A stretch of DNA of 49,462 nt from an uncultured Planctomyces sp. (GCA_937904325.1 CALGTK010000028.1:1-49462), one strand, 5' to 3'; positions 1 to 8,704 are shown, counted from the stretch's first letter. A program made the numbers and translations. The notes: generated by a model from the letters alone, not told the origin.

Positions 1-66
1 TACACTTCTGGTAGCCGCATGGAGAAGCGTAAGAACACTCAGCAGGTTATTAACACAGCTGATTGA
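1..66 (+). CDS. 3' end of an upstream gene (partial)
   Basis: Frame 1 is open from the first base to a TGA at 64-66 and would encode a polar C-terminus ending in QQVINTAD. The 5' part lies outside the window. A second frame is also open here until 129, so reading this as a gene end is tentative. No family can be named from 21 residues. Confidence 0.3.
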   Translation, partial: YTSGSRMEKRKNTQQVINTAD

Positions 67-126
67 TTCGGCCGTCAGACTCCTGAAGACTGAATTGCAA
101 CGTTCTCTCTCACGAGGTCCCACACC

Positions 127-657
127 GTGACTCATCAGCAACTCTGGGCCCCCTGGCGACTGGCTTACGTCCAGAACTCCGACCCGGAAAAAACACAGCC
201 GTCAAAACCTGGCTGCTTCATCTGCAGCTACCGCGATGACGACACGGCGAACGATCCGAAGAACCTCGTCGTCATGCGGGGCGAGCACTCGCTCGTCGTG
301 CTCAACCGATTTCCGTACAACAACGGCCACCTGCTGATCGCTCCTCGCGAGCACAAAGCTGACCTGCGTGACCTCAACGATGCTGAACTGCTCGAAACGA
401 ATCACCTTCTGCAGAAGATGCTCGGCCTGCTGGAGAAAACGATCTCACCTGACGGCTTCAATGTCGGACTGAATCTCGGCCGAGTCGCCGGTGCCGGCCT
501 GCCTGGACATCTCCATTGGCACATTGTTCCGCGCTGGAACGGCGATACAAACTTCATGCCGATCCTCGGCGAAGCTAAGGTCATCCCACAGGCACTCGAC
601 GCACTACTCGATCTACTGTCGAAAGAAATGTCAGCCGACCCGGAGAACGCGTCGTGA
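127..657 (+). CDS. HIT-family hydrolase (Ap4A-type)
   Basis: This 176-residue cytosolic protein belongs to the histidine triad superfamily, which hydrolyses or transfers nucleotidyl groups from dinucleoside polyphosphates and similar nucleotides. The triad reads H128-L-H130-W-H132 followed by IVPRW, and an N-terminal CFIC pair at 30-33 matches the zinc-binding cysteines of the Ap4A-phosphorylase-like branch. Length is normal for that branch. The GTG start is supported by a GAGG stretch about nine bases upstream. Its stop overlaps the GTG start of the next gene, so the two are translationally coupled. The exact substrate cannot be read from sequence. Confidence 0.9.
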   Translation: MTHQQLWAPWRLAYVQNSDPEKTQPSKPGCFICSYRDDDTANDPKNLVVMRGEHSLVVLNRFPYNNGHLLIAPREHKADLRDLNDAELLETNHLLQKMLGLLEKTISPDGFNVGLNLGRVAGAGLPGHLHWHIVPRWNGDTNFMPILGEAKVIPQALDALLDLLSKEMSADPENAS

Positions 658-1034
658 CGATTCGACCAACCGTCGCCGTCGTCGGAGCAAGTCGAGACCG
701 CGGCAAATTCGGCAACATTTCGGTCAGGGCTCATCTGCAGCAAGGCTATGAAGTCTTTCCCGTGAATCCTCACGCCGACGAAGTCGAAGGCCTGCCCGCT
801 TTCGAGTCACTCAGCGCTGTACCTGCCAACAACCTTGACCGCGTTTCTGTCTACCTGCCGCCGGATTTGACGCTCGATCTTCTGAACGAAATCGAGGACG
901 TCGAACCCACCGAAGTCTGGCTGAACCCGGGCAGTTCCGACGAAAACGTCCGATCACGTGCCGCGCAACTCGGCATCGAGATCATCGAAGCCTGCAGCAT
1001 TGTCGATCTTGGTGTTTCGCCGCATGCCGTCTGA
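654..1034 (+). CDS. CoA-binding protein (YccU type)
   Basis: A 126-residue Rossmann-fold protein of the small stand-alone CoA-binding family. The start has the typical VVGASRDRGKFGNIS motif, a glycine-rich nucleotide loop, followed by the VFPVNP segment and the VWLNPGSSDE segment seen in YccU-like proteins. It is thought to bind coenzyme A or a related nucleotide; no reaction is established for the family. The GTG start overlaps the HIT gene stop in a GTGA arrangement, so the two genes form an operon. Length is close to the family norm. Confidence 0.85.
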   Translation: MTIRPTVAVVGASRDRGKFGNISVRAHLQQGYEVFPVNPHADEVEGLPAFESLSAVPANNLDRVSVYLPPDLTLDLLNEIEDVEPTEVWLNPGSSDENVRSRAAQLGIEIIEACSIVDLGVSPHAV

Positions 1035-1600
1035 TCAACCCATCTGGCGCCTGCGTAAACTGCGGCGATTTGAATGGTGAGTCAGGGCGTGCGGCCTGCA
1101 GGACCACCGCCGCTCGCCGAATCCGTTTTTCCGGACAGGTCCAGGCAACCCATGTGTCGCTGATCGTCTGAGGATCCGTCATAGAATTCACCTCGCCAGA
1201 TTCTGAACGCTCCAGAATGACGGATCTCAATTTGAGTTAACGGCTTGCGTCGACAGAGATCTCGCAGCCAGCTCGGAAATATGTAGAGCTGACCGGCTCA
1301 TGTTTGGATGAAACTGACTCGCAACCACCGATCAACAAAGAATTTACGACGCACCAACAACACCACATGAGGGCAATACCTTTCCCACAATGTTCAGCTT
1401 GCGAATTTGCATCGTCGCCCCCACGATGGGTCTATACAAATGCGTAGGACAAGTCGGCAGTTACTGAACATTGTCACTGGGCAACACGCTGCACCCGACG
1501 AACAGGATGACGCGACAGATGTCATGGAGGGCTCACCGAGACCTTAGTTGGCGACTAGCGATTTCATAAACGCTCATCGCCAGATGGAAAGGCACCGGCT
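1035..1600. other. Intergenic region, 566 bases
   Basis: I see no convincing coding frame here. Apart from the inverted repeat at 1173-1226 there is only unremarkable sequence. A purine-rich GGAAAGG at 1586-1592 is the likely ribosome-binding site of the gene at 1601. Confidence 0.5.
1173..1226. repeat. 10-bp inverted repeat after the CoA-binding gene
   Basis: GATCCGTCAT at 1173-1182 is mirrored exactly by ATGACGGATC at 1217-1226 with a 34-base spacer. A short CTCAA/TTGAG palindrome follows. It lies about 140 bases after the stop of the CoA-binding gene. No T-run follows, so it is at best an imperfect terminator or an operator pair. Confidence 0.35.
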
Positions 1601-2278
1601 ATGAGCAGACGGCAACCGCGGGAACGAAAACACAGTCAGAAATCCAAAGGCCGCCAGGCATCAACGGGACGAGTCTCCGAAAGGCGCCGGGTCACCACCG
1701 GTCGACCAGTCGAAGCGTTCCGCCAGCGAGGCTCCGACACCAGCCAGCGAAGCAACCACTTCTACGCCCAGGACCAGTGGTACGAACCGACTGATTCCGA
1801 CGTCATCCAGCTCTACCGTCGCGATCCTGGTGCCGGTTACTTTCACCCGGTGACTCTGGAAGAAGTGGCAGACAGAATCGAGCAATTGCCAGCTAAGTAT
1901 CGGCAGAACATCGAGGTCATCGAGCTTGCCCGGATGACTCGTAAGCGATCTCTCTTTCCGTGCTACGGGCTGCAATGGGGCCCGAACGTTTACCTCTACC
2001 CGATCGAAGAGTCGCTCGTTGAGACATACACTCGTCCTCCGAGACCCGAGCAGATGATCGAGGCAAAGATGTATGGCGGAGTCTGGACTCAGGATGGAAA
2101 GCTGTGGACACTTTCCTGGACGGAGCACGCACTTCGCGACTTTTACCTGAACAACGTCCTGATCCACGAAATCGGCCACGTCAATGACACACGCAACCGC
2201 AACCAGAACGCGAGAGAACGCTACGCGGACTGGTTCGCCATCGAGTACGGCTACCGCGCATCCCGTGGCCGAAGATAG
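1601..2278 (+). CDS. Putative zinc metallopeptidase with HEIGH motif
   Basis: A 225-residue protein with a very basic, low-complexity N-terminus (residues 1-50, rich in R, K, S and Q) and a C-terminal zinc-peptidase-like motif: HEIGH at 189-193, followed by ERYADWFA at 206-213, which resembles the third-ligand helix of gluzincin or ImmA-type peptidases (E206 or D210 are candidates). There is no signal peptide, so it is probably cytosolic, perhaps nucleic-acid associated through the basic tail. ATG start with GGAAAGG nine bases upstream. I do not recognise a named family; the peptidase call rests on the motif alone. Confidence 0.6.
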   Translation: MSRRQPRERKHSQKSKGRQASTGRVSERRRVTTGRPVEAFRQRGSDTSQRSNHFYAQDQWYEPTDSDVIQLYRRDPGAGYFHPVTLEEVADRIEQLPAKYRQNIEVIELARMTRKRSLFPCYGLQWGPNVYLYPIEESLVETYTRPPRPEQMIEAKMYGGVWTQDGKLWTLSWTEHALRDFYLNNVLIHEIGHVNDTRNRNQNARERYADWFAIEYGYRASRGRR

Positions 2279-3593
2279 TTTTCTCCGACGCGTCGTTGCG
2301 ATCCAGTTCTGCGTATTAGTGTTTCTGAGTTACCAACAGCATTCAGCCGCAGCCGAACCGGATCTCCGTCTGCAGGTTCGAGCAGCGATCAAACAACTGG
2401 CGTCGCCCTCTCGCGCCGCCCGAGCCAAAGCTGAGCAAGTACTAACAAAGCTCGGCCCCGCCATCCTGCCGTTGCTCCCACCGCCGGATCTGCTCGAATC
2501 GGCATCGGTCCGCGTTGCCATCCGCCACGTCCGCATTCGCCTGGAACATAACGCCGCCGAACTGTCACTGCGTCCCTCGAAGGTCACTCTGGCAGGCGAC
2601 CTGTCGATCAAACAGATTGTCGAAGAAGTCCAGAATCAAACCGGCAATGTAATTTCGACAAGCCAACTATCCTCGGTACAGCTCGCCAAACGGAACACGG
2701 TGAACCTGGAAGACGACACGTTCTGGTCCGCCATCAGCGATCTCGAATCGGAAGATATTTCTGCAGGCTTCGACAAAGAGACTGGCCTGCTGACGCTTCA
2801 GCCAGGTACGTCGATCGATCCAGCATCGGTGACCGCGATCGATGGTTCGTTCCGCATCATCGCGGCACCGTTTCAGCCGCAAGGAACATTCAATGATTCA
2901 AACGCGTTGATCAGCACTCAGGTTCGAATTCTTTGCGAACCGCGTTTGCGCCCACTGTTTCTCCGCTACGAAACCAGCGACTTCCAGCTCTCACCAGACG
3001 GCGACAACCGAACCCTCGAACCATTCAACGCAGGAGCCAATATCGAAGTCCCGCTCGGCAACGGCGGTCGTGAGGCCACGCTCGCCCTGAGTTTCCTTTT
3101 GCCGAAACCACATGCAGAAAACGCGACTTTCAGCGGAACAGTAAACCTTCTAATCGCAGCGAGTGAACAGCCAATTTCATTCCGCAAACTTAACCGGGCA
3201 AAACGAGTTTCCCGTCGGCGAGGCGGCGTGACCGTGACCGTAAATGAAGTTGGCTTCGAAGGGCCGACACCAAAGTCTCACAACGCCCGAGTCCGACTGC
3301 AGATCAGCTACGACCTCGGAGCACACGCCTTCGAGTCTCACCAGACGTGGGTTTTCCACAACCGCGTCTATCTGGTCGATCCAAACGGAAAACACCACGG
3401 CCCCAACGGTGGCTTCACGACTCTGCACCAGGGGGATGGTTCCGTCGTCATCGAATACAGCTTCAAAGACCTGCCCACCGACCCCGCCAACTGGGACTTC
3501 GTCTACGTCGCCCCGACGCTGCTGACCAACGTCGAAATTCCTATCACTCTTCGAGGTATTCCGATTGTAAATCCGAACAGCGTCAAAGAATAA
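2265..3593 (+). CDS. Secreted protein of unknown function
   Basis: The open frame begins upstream inside the previous gene, but a GTG at 2265 gives MAEDSFLRRVVAIQFCVLVF, a good signal peptide with likely cleavage after SAAA, so I prefer that start; it overlaps the previous stop by 14 bases. The mature protein is about 410 residues. An early helical stretch (KQLASPSRAARAKAEQVLTK) resembles one HEAT-like or armadillo-like unit, followed by beta-rich sequence. No catalytic motif is visible. Similar secreted proteins are common in planctomycetes. Location is inferred to be periplasmic. Confidence 0.7.
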   Translation: MAEDSFLRRVVAIQFCVLVFLSYQQHSAAAEPDLRLQVRAAIKQLASPSRAARAKAEQVLTKLGPAILPLLPPPDLLESASVRVAIRHVRIRLEHNAAELSLRPSKVTLAGDLSIKQIVEEVQNQTGNVISTSQLSSVQLAKRNTVNLEDDTFWSAISDLESEDISAGFDKETGLLTLQPGTSIDPASVTAIDGSFRIIAAPFQPQGTFNDSNALISTQVRILCEPRLRPLFLRYETSDFQLSPDGDNRTLEPFNAGANIEVPLGNGGREATLALSFLLPKPHAENATFSGTVNLLIAASEQPISFRKLNRAKRVSRRRGGVTVTVNEVGFEGPTPKSHNARVRLQISYDLGAHAFESHQTWVFHNRVYLVDPNGKHHGPNGGFTTLHQGDGSVVIEYSFKDLPTDPANWDFVYVAPTLLTNVEIPITLRGIPIVNPNSVKE

Positions 3594-3649
3594 ACAAAAG
3601 ACTATTCTGATAAGTACGAACACTTTTTCGTGCCATCACAGCTAAACGG

Positions 3650-3916
3650 GTGACCGTAATACAATCAGCGATCGAACTTGTGTTTCGTGATACCACACGC
3701 AGCGACGACCTGCGTCAGAAACTACGTTCACCTGGCTGCAGCGTGGAATTCGTAGACACAGTCAGGCGACGACCCGAGGGTCAATTCAGGCAAGATGTCG
3801 CAGCATCAATTGATCACGTTGAACCGCTTATGGCGTGGCTTGACTGGCAGGATCACTCAACAGAATTATCGTTTGTTTACCTGCCACGCAACGGGTCAAT
3901 AGACATTCAACGATAG
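3650..3916 (+). CDS. Doubtful small ORF, 88 aa
   Basis: A GTG-started frame of 88 codons without a recognisable domain or clear ribosome-binding site. Directly after it, from about 3907 to a TGA at 4087-4089, a different frame is open and reads like protein (DLFRRPQKYKPSEVEFAIQQ and onward). The pair could be one gene broken by a frameshift, or two chance frames. The second frame ends inside the converging MoeB-like gene. Confidence 0.25.
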   Translation: MTVIQSAIELVFRDTTRSDDLRQKLRSPGCSVEFVDTVRRRPEGQFRQDVAASIDHVEPLMAWLDWQDHSTELSFVYLPRNGSIDIQR

Positions 3917-4083
3917 TTCTACGCCCAGTATTCTTACCAATTCTCGGAGTCATTGATCTGTTTCGTCGGCCTCAAAAATACAAACCATCGGAAGTCGAAT
4001 TCGCAATCCAGCAGGCTAGAGATACAATCGCCAACGGTCTCATAAATGATCCATGCTTCATGAAATCCGGATGGAAAGTTTGT

Positions 4084-4836
4084 TCATGAACAGCGGCAGA
4101 CTCGACAGTCAGGATTCCGTAGCACTCGCCGGTTCGCAAACTGCATGTCGCGAAGATCGAATGTCAGCAATGAACCAGCCAGTGATTCACCGAAGCCACC
4201 GAGCACTTTGACCGCTTCCATCGCTGCCATGCAGCCGACTGTTCCAGACACCGCTCCGAATACAGGAAACTCGCGACGCCACTCTGGCGGCTGCTCAGGA
4301 AACAGACAGGCGAGACACGGCGTCTGGCCGGGTATCACCGTCGTAATCTGAGCTTCCAGATCGTACATCGCGCATTCGATGATCGGTTTGTTCTGAAGCA
4401 CCGCCTGGCGATTCATCGCAAACCGTTCCTGAAACAGCGGCGCGCAGTCAACGACAAGGTCCGCCTGACTGACGAGTGACTCGGCATTCTCTTCCGAAAC
4501 ATTCTCGCCGACTGCGACGATGTCAAGTCGCGGGTTAAGTTCTTTGAGCCTTCGTTCTGCAGACTCAACACGCGGCTTTCCGAGCCAGTCGTGCGTCATC
4601 AGGAGCTGCCGATTGAGATCGCTGTGTTTCACGTTGCCGGCGTGTGCAAGCACGAGTTTGCCGACTCCGGCCGCCGCAAGTTCGTAAGCCACGACGCTAC
4701 CGAGGCCACCGACACGCGACACCAGAACTGAGGATCCTTTCAACTTCTCCTGGCCTGCTTCGCGAAAATCATCCACCCAGATTTGCCACTCGTACGTGGC
4801 CTTTTCTTCGTCGTTCAGTGGGAGCGGCTGAGGCAT
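4084..4836 (-). CDS. MoeB/HesA/ThiF-like E1 protein with altered active site
   Basis: A 250-residue relative of the E1-like enzymes that adenylate the C-terminal glycine of MoaD or ThiS. The overall fold aligns well: a VGGLGS nucleotide loop, DLNRQ with R76, two zinc CxxC pairs (C174/C177 and C244/C247), and the GTVGCMAAMEAVKVL helix. Yet key ATP-site residues differ from E. coli MoeB as I align it: YNRQ is YEWQ (arginine to tryptophan), the first loop glycine is R41, the DFD acidic pair is AHAG, the QPK lysine is R89, and the DCTD aspartate is P133. It may bind rather than adenylate its partner, or use a different chemistry. It is the last gene of the operon, after the MoaD-like carrier. Confidence 0.85.
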   Translation of the reverse strand: MPQPLPLNDEEKATYEWQIWVDDFREAGQEKLKGSSVLVSRVGGLGSVVAYELAAAGVGKLVLAHAGNVKHSDLNRQLLMTHDWLGKPRVESAERRLKELNPRLDIVAVGENVSEENAESLVSQADLVVDCAPLFQERFAMNRQAVLQNKPIIECAMYDLEAQITTVIPGQTPCLACLFPEQPPEWRREFPVFGAVSGTVGCMAAMEAVKVLGGFGESLAGSLLTFDLRDMQFANRRVLRNPDCRVCRCS

Positions 4837-4875
4837 AGCGATCTCATTTGTTTCCGTTTAGCCAGCAGAGTCGAA

Positions 4876-5154
4876 TTAACCACCGGAAATCGGTGCCAGC
4901 AGTGTTACTGTAACGCCGTCCCGCAATGCGTCTGAAGCATTCCAACGTACCTGATCATCGCCGACGAACGGGATAATCGTTGTTTGCGGAGCACCGTCGG
5001 CTGTCTTCAGCATGCGAGACAACTCGTCACCGTGCCGATCGGCGATTGCATTGACGAGATCGACCAGCGAACTGGAATCATCCAGTTCAAAATTTTCTCG
5101 TGCAGCGCCCGACGCTCGCTTCAGCTGAGCGGTGTATTCGACCGTAACGACCAT
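4876..5154 (-). CDS. MoaD/ThiS-family sulfur carrier
   Basis: A 92-residue beta-grasp protein with the exposed C-terminal Gly-Gly that marks sulfur carriers: it ends in LLAPISGG, preceded by DGVTVTLL. In MoaD the last glycine is adenylated by MoeB and converted to a thiocarboxylate that supplies sulfur for molybdopterin. ATG start with GAGG about a dozen bases upstream. It sits between the oxyanion ABC transporter genes and the E1-like gene, which argues for a role in molybdenum or tungsten cofactor chemistry rather than thiamine. No MoaE is in the window, so the downstream acceptor is unknown. Confidence 0.85.
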   Translation of the reverse strand: MVVTVEYTAQLKRASGAARENFELDDSSSLVDLVNAIADRHGDELSRMLKTADGAPQTTIIPFVGDDQVRWNASDALRDGVTVTLLAPISGG

Positions 5155-5232
5155 CCTTCGACCTCACTCATGCAATTTGTTCTGACGACGGCGTAGCGTG
5201 AATGAGCCGCTGAATTCTGTCAATCGGCAAGA

Positions 5233-5883
5233 TCACGACTCCGGTCGAACCTGCTGAATCTGCCCGTCCTCGATACGGAACAGGTAGTCGGCCAGTCGTT
5301 CGGCTTCGTCGCGATTATGCGTGACATGCAGAGTTGTCGTGCCAGTTTTCTTTTGAACGTCACTTAGTAATTCGCACATGCGAACTCGAGTGTCGTCGTC
5401 CAGCGCGCTCAACGGTTCATCCAGGCACAACACTTTTGGCTGAAAGGACAACGCGCGGCCCAGCGCAACTCGCTGCCGCTCTCCACCGCTGAGCCCTCGC
5501 GGCTTGCGATCGAGCAAGTGCTCAATCCCAAGCAATTCGGCAAGCTCTTCGACTCGCCGCTGACAGGCTAACTTTGGGGCCTTGCGAATCATCAGTGCAA
5601 AATCGAGGTGATCCCGCACGGTCATCGATGAAAACAACGCTCCGTCCTGTGGAACGTATCCCACTCCGCGAACGGCCGGGTTAAGCGTCGTGACATCCTG
5701 CTCGCCCAGCACAATTCGTCCAAGACTCACGCTGCGCAGCCCGAGCACGGTCTCAAGGATTGTCGTCTTACCAGATCCCGTCTTGCCCATCAGCACGCCG
5801 TACTTTCCACTCGGAACGGTCAACGACACGTTCTGAATGCGGAAATCTCCGGCTTGTACAGAAAGATTTTCGATCTGGATCAT
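5233..5883 (-). CDS. ABC transporter ATPase, molybdate/tungstate type
   Basis: A 216-residue ABC ATPase with Walker A GKTGSGKT, Q-loop in GYVPQDGALF, signature LSGGERQRVALGRAL, Walker B VLCLDEPLSALD and the switch histidine in LHVTHNRDEA. It lacks the C-terminal regulatory domain of long ModC proteins (about 350 residues), which fits the shorter Tup- or Wtp-like ATPases. It energises import through the adjacent permease at 5997-6941. The start ATG lies 113 bases after the permease stop and has no obvious ribosome-binding site. Confidence 0.9.
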   Translation of the reverse strand: MIQIENLSVQAGDFRIQNVSLTVPSGKYGVLMGKTGSGKTTILETVLGLRSVSLGRIVLGEQDVTTLNPAVRGVGYVPQDGALFSSMTVRDHLDFALMIRKAPKLACQRRVEELAELLGIEHLLDRKPRGLSGGERQRVALGRALSFQPKVLCLDEPLSALDDDTRVRMCELLSDVQKKTGTTTLHVTHNRDEAERLADYLFRIEDGQIQQVRPES

Positions 5884-5996
5884 GCTGGCAGGTCAGACTG
5901 TGCCTGACGGAGTTTTGGATTTTGGAAATTCACAGCAGACAAACAAAAACTTTACGGTCACGATTTCGTCAAGTACAACCTGACCGATAGATTGAA

Positions 5997-6941
5997 TCAC
6001 TTAATGGCTTGATGGTCCGAACCGATCATTCGAGTCAGGATAAGGACGACAACTGCGGCCATCACCATGATGAATGAAACCGCGACGGCGGCTTCAATAT
6101 CGCCAACGTTCATTTCTAGAAAGACACTTGTCGAGAGAACTTCTGTTTTCATTCGAGTCGCCCCGGAAAAGATCAGCAGCGGACCGAACTCGCCGAGCGA
6201 TCTTGCCCACGCGAGTGTGAAAGCCGTAAGAATTCCGCGCTCGGCTTCCGGCAGCAGGACCCAGCCAAACGCCTGAGCCCGGCTACAGCCAAGTGTCACC
6301 GCGACATCTTCACAGCGAGGGTTAATGTGGTCGAACGTCGCTTTCATTGTGCGAACGGCAAAAGCGCACGCGACGGAAAACTGCGCCAATACAACGGACG
6401 GAACCTGATAAACGACATCGCGAGCGATCCACCGGAAAGGTGGAAACTGAAACAGGATCAGCAAGCTCAGGCCGATGACAAGCGGCGGTAGAACGATGGG
6501 AATATCAAGTACCGCGTCGAGTAGTTGTTTGCCGCGAAACTCATGACGTGAGATTAGATACCCCATCGGGATCGCGATCATGACCGAGATGACCGCCGAC
6601 ATCGTGCAGGAGATTAAACTCAACCAGATCGAGTGCTGGATTCGTTTGTCCGCCAGCGCAGTCGCGATCGGATTGTGAGAAATCACACTGAACAGTGATC
6701 TTCCTTCGCTTGTAATTCCGTCGAAAGTCTTTTCCGTCATGTAAGCGGCGTCGGCGATCAGCATGCCGACGATAAGTACGACATAAGTCCCACCCATGAC
6801 CACGAACAACGCATAAAAGATCGCGTTGGAAACGCCAATCTGTGACGCGCTCGGCTCGCGACCGGGCGATACTGCGTGACCTTCTGCTGAAGATTCAGGA
6901 GATGATCCGGGACCTTCTGAGGTTGGCGGAGTGGAGTTCAC
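5997..6941 (-). CDS. ABC transporter permease, molybdate/tungstate type
   Basis: A 314-residue inner-membrane permease with about six hydrophobic segments and the EAA loop EDVAVTLGCSRAQAFGWVLL followed by PEAERGI, which docks on the ATPase. The first 35 residues form a polar, proline- and serine-rich cytoplasmic tail that is unusual for ModB/TupB. The GTG start overlaps the stop of the binding-protein gene by four bases (GTGA), so the two are translationally coupled. Motif and context indicate oxyanion import; molybdate versus tungstate cannot be decided from sequence. Confidence 0.88.
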   Translation of the reverse strand: MNSTPPTSEGPGSSPESSAEGHAVSPGREPSASQIGVSNAIFYALFVVMGGTYVVLIVGMLIADAAYMTEKTFDGITSEGRSLFSVISHNPIATALADKRIQHSIWLSLISCTMSAVISVMIAIPMGYLISRHEFRGKQLLDAVLDIPIVLPPLVIGLSLLILFQFPPFRWIARDVVYQVPSVVLAQFSVACAFAVRTMKATFDHINPRCEDVAVTLGCSRAQAFGWVLLPEAERGILTAFTLAWARSLGEFGPLLIFSGATRMKTEVLSTSVFLEMNVGDIEAAVAVSFIMVMAAVVVLILTRMIGSDHQAIK

Positions 6942-8704
6942 GTTGCGTTGATTTCGCTGGTTGCGGTGGCTTCGACTGCTGGTGTGTGTTCAGCAGGCGA
7001 CTGCTTTGAGGCATCGCCGCTTTCCTCCTGATCCACTCCAAGTCGAAACCGAAATCCGGCTTTCTCGAACGAGTCTTTTGCATCGGCCACCCGAGCAAAA
7101 AGCCGTCTCACGAGATGCTTATGAACGCTCGTCCGTGCAATGCTGAAAGGCTGAATGGCCAGGTTCAGCGGAGATTCGATCTTGATAATGTCGATGTCTT
7201 TTCGAGTCGCCACCGTGTCAGTGATGTAAGCAATCGTGGCGTCAGCGTGTCTCGAAATAACATCCGGAATCAAGAGTGCCGACGATGATTTTTCAACAAC
7301 GACTTCACCGTCAGTTTTCTGCTTCTCTTTAAGTTTTTCGTACAAGCCCTGTTCCACCAGCATCCGCCGCGTCAACGCTCCAATTGTGCATTGTTCCGGC
7401 TGGCCAATCGAGACCCGAATACCTGGCTTGATCAAGTCTGCCGGAGTCTTCACCCGGTCAGAACCCTTCGGGACGACGATAACGATCTCGGCATCCGATA
7501 CGTTGGCGTCGTCCTGAAACCACTCTTTGACATTATCGAGGTAGTACCTGTCGCAGGCCATGTAGACATCAGGAAAACCAAGAGCCGGGCTTTGGCCATC
7601 GATCGTTTTCATCCTGCCAGTGAGAATTCCGCAGCCGTCGTAGACGGTGTTGACGCTGACGCCCTCACGCTCGGAAAACTCGTCGACCACCTGAGCGACC
7701 GCACGACGATTAATCGCCCCGCAGTAAAAAGTGATCTCGGGATTGTCGACCCAGATGTCTCCATCGACTGGCCGCATGCCGTATTTCTTGAAAACCGGCA
7801 GGCCGCGATCACTCGCCGCTATATAGCGGGCAAACTTCAACGCTGCAGTCGGCTGCTTCGAAGATGTCAGCACGCAGATGCTGATCAGGTTAGGGTCGCC
7901 GTCCAGCTCATCGACCGGAATGCCAATCAGCTTCTCACCGTACTTCGGCATGGCCACCGTCGAGTCCCAGACGATGCCCGCGTCTGCCGTACCGATGACC
8001 ACGTCGTTCGCAACATCGTTGACCGTCGGCTTGAAGACGCCAATGTCTGTCACATGCTCTTCGAGTTTTGTCCACAGATCGCTGTCGTCAACCTGGTGAG
8101 GCTTCAACCGCTTGCGAACAGCTCTCCCAACGGCTGCCTGTTCGGGGCTTCCCAGAGAAACTCGGACGTCCTCTTTCAGCAGATCACGGATCGACTGAAT
8201 CTTCTTCGGGTTGTCTTTCGCAACAGCGATGACCGGTCTCATGTACGCGATGGTGAGCCGCTCGTCCGCGAGGCCTTCTTCGTGAGCCTTGTCTGTGTAA
8301 AAGTCGTCGGCAGCCAGATAGAGGTCTGACGTGCCGAACTTATTGACCTGAATCTGGTTGAGCAGTGTGTTCGACCCGCCATACTGCAGCTCGATGTGAA
8401 CGCCGTACTGTTCTTCGTATTCGGCGGCAACTTCCTCGACCGGTACGCGAATCCCGGCCGCACAGTGCAGAACCAGCGTCTGACCTTTCGGAGCCTGCCC
8501 CGGCCCACCACGCGAAAGCAGGAACGCCGAAACGCCGATAACAGCGACACCGCCCGCCAATAACGCCCACAGCGCGTTGACTCGGCCGGATCGGTTTGGA
8601 GTGTCACGGCGCAATTGATGAAATTTCGTAGTTGGCGAATTCACAATTCGTGTCTCACGGGGCCAAACAGAAGACCTTTGAGTGTAGGAATCTGTGATTC
8701 TCAT
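6938..8704 (-). CDS. Tandem two-domain oxyanion-binding protein (ModA/TupA-like)
   Basis: A membrane-anchored protein of about 588 residues with two complete periplasmic binding domains in one chain. A hydrophobic segment lies at about 43-63, then domain 1 at about 76-315 (starts LVLHCAAGIRVPVEEV, with QYGGSNTLLNQI) and domain 2 at about 323-560 (starts ITFYCGAINRRAVAQV, with YDGCGILTGRM). Both carry the ModA-like order: strand plus CAAG/CGAI loop, GGS/GCG loop, DLYLAADD/DVYMACDR, then RVSLGSPEQ/RVSIGQPEQ. The ORF extends to a TTG at 8734; I choose the ATG at 8704, though no strong ribosome-binding site supports either. One-domain proteins of about 250 residues are the norm. Two sites per transporter could raise capture or select two ligands. 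Confidence 0.85.
   Translation of the reverse strand: MRITDSYTQRSSVWPRETRIVNSPTTKFHQLRRDTPNRSGRVNALWALLAGGVAVIGVSAFLLSRGGPGQAPKGQTLVLHCAAGIRVPVEEVAAEYEEQYGVHIELQYGGSNTLLNQIQVNKFGTSDLYLAADDFYTDKAHEEGLADERLTIAYMRPVIAVAKDNPKKIQSIRDLLKEDVRVSLGSPEQAAVGRAVRKRLKPHQVDDSDLWTKLEEHVTDIGVFKPTVNDVANDVVIGTADAGIVWDSTVAMPKYGEKLIGIPVDELDGDPNLISICVLTSSKQPTAALKFARYIAASDRGLPVFKKYGMRPVDGDIWVDNPEITFYCGAINRRAVAQVVDEFSEREGVSVNTVYDGCGILTGRMKTIDGQSPALGFPDVYMACDRYYLDNVKEWFQDDANVSDAEIVIVVPKGSDRVKTPADLIKPGIRVSIGQPEQCTIGALTRRMLVEQGLYEKLKEKQKTDGEVVVEKSSSALLIPDVISRHADATIAYITDTVATRKDIDIIKIESPLNLAIQPFSIARTSVHKHLVRRLFARVADAKDSFEKAGFRFRLGVDQEESGDASKQSPAEHTPAVEATATSEINAT

Noticed and set aside
7391-8329. 312-codon plus-strand frame
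   Set aside because: It is antisense to the tandem-domain binding protein, whose motifs are clear, and its translation shows no domain.
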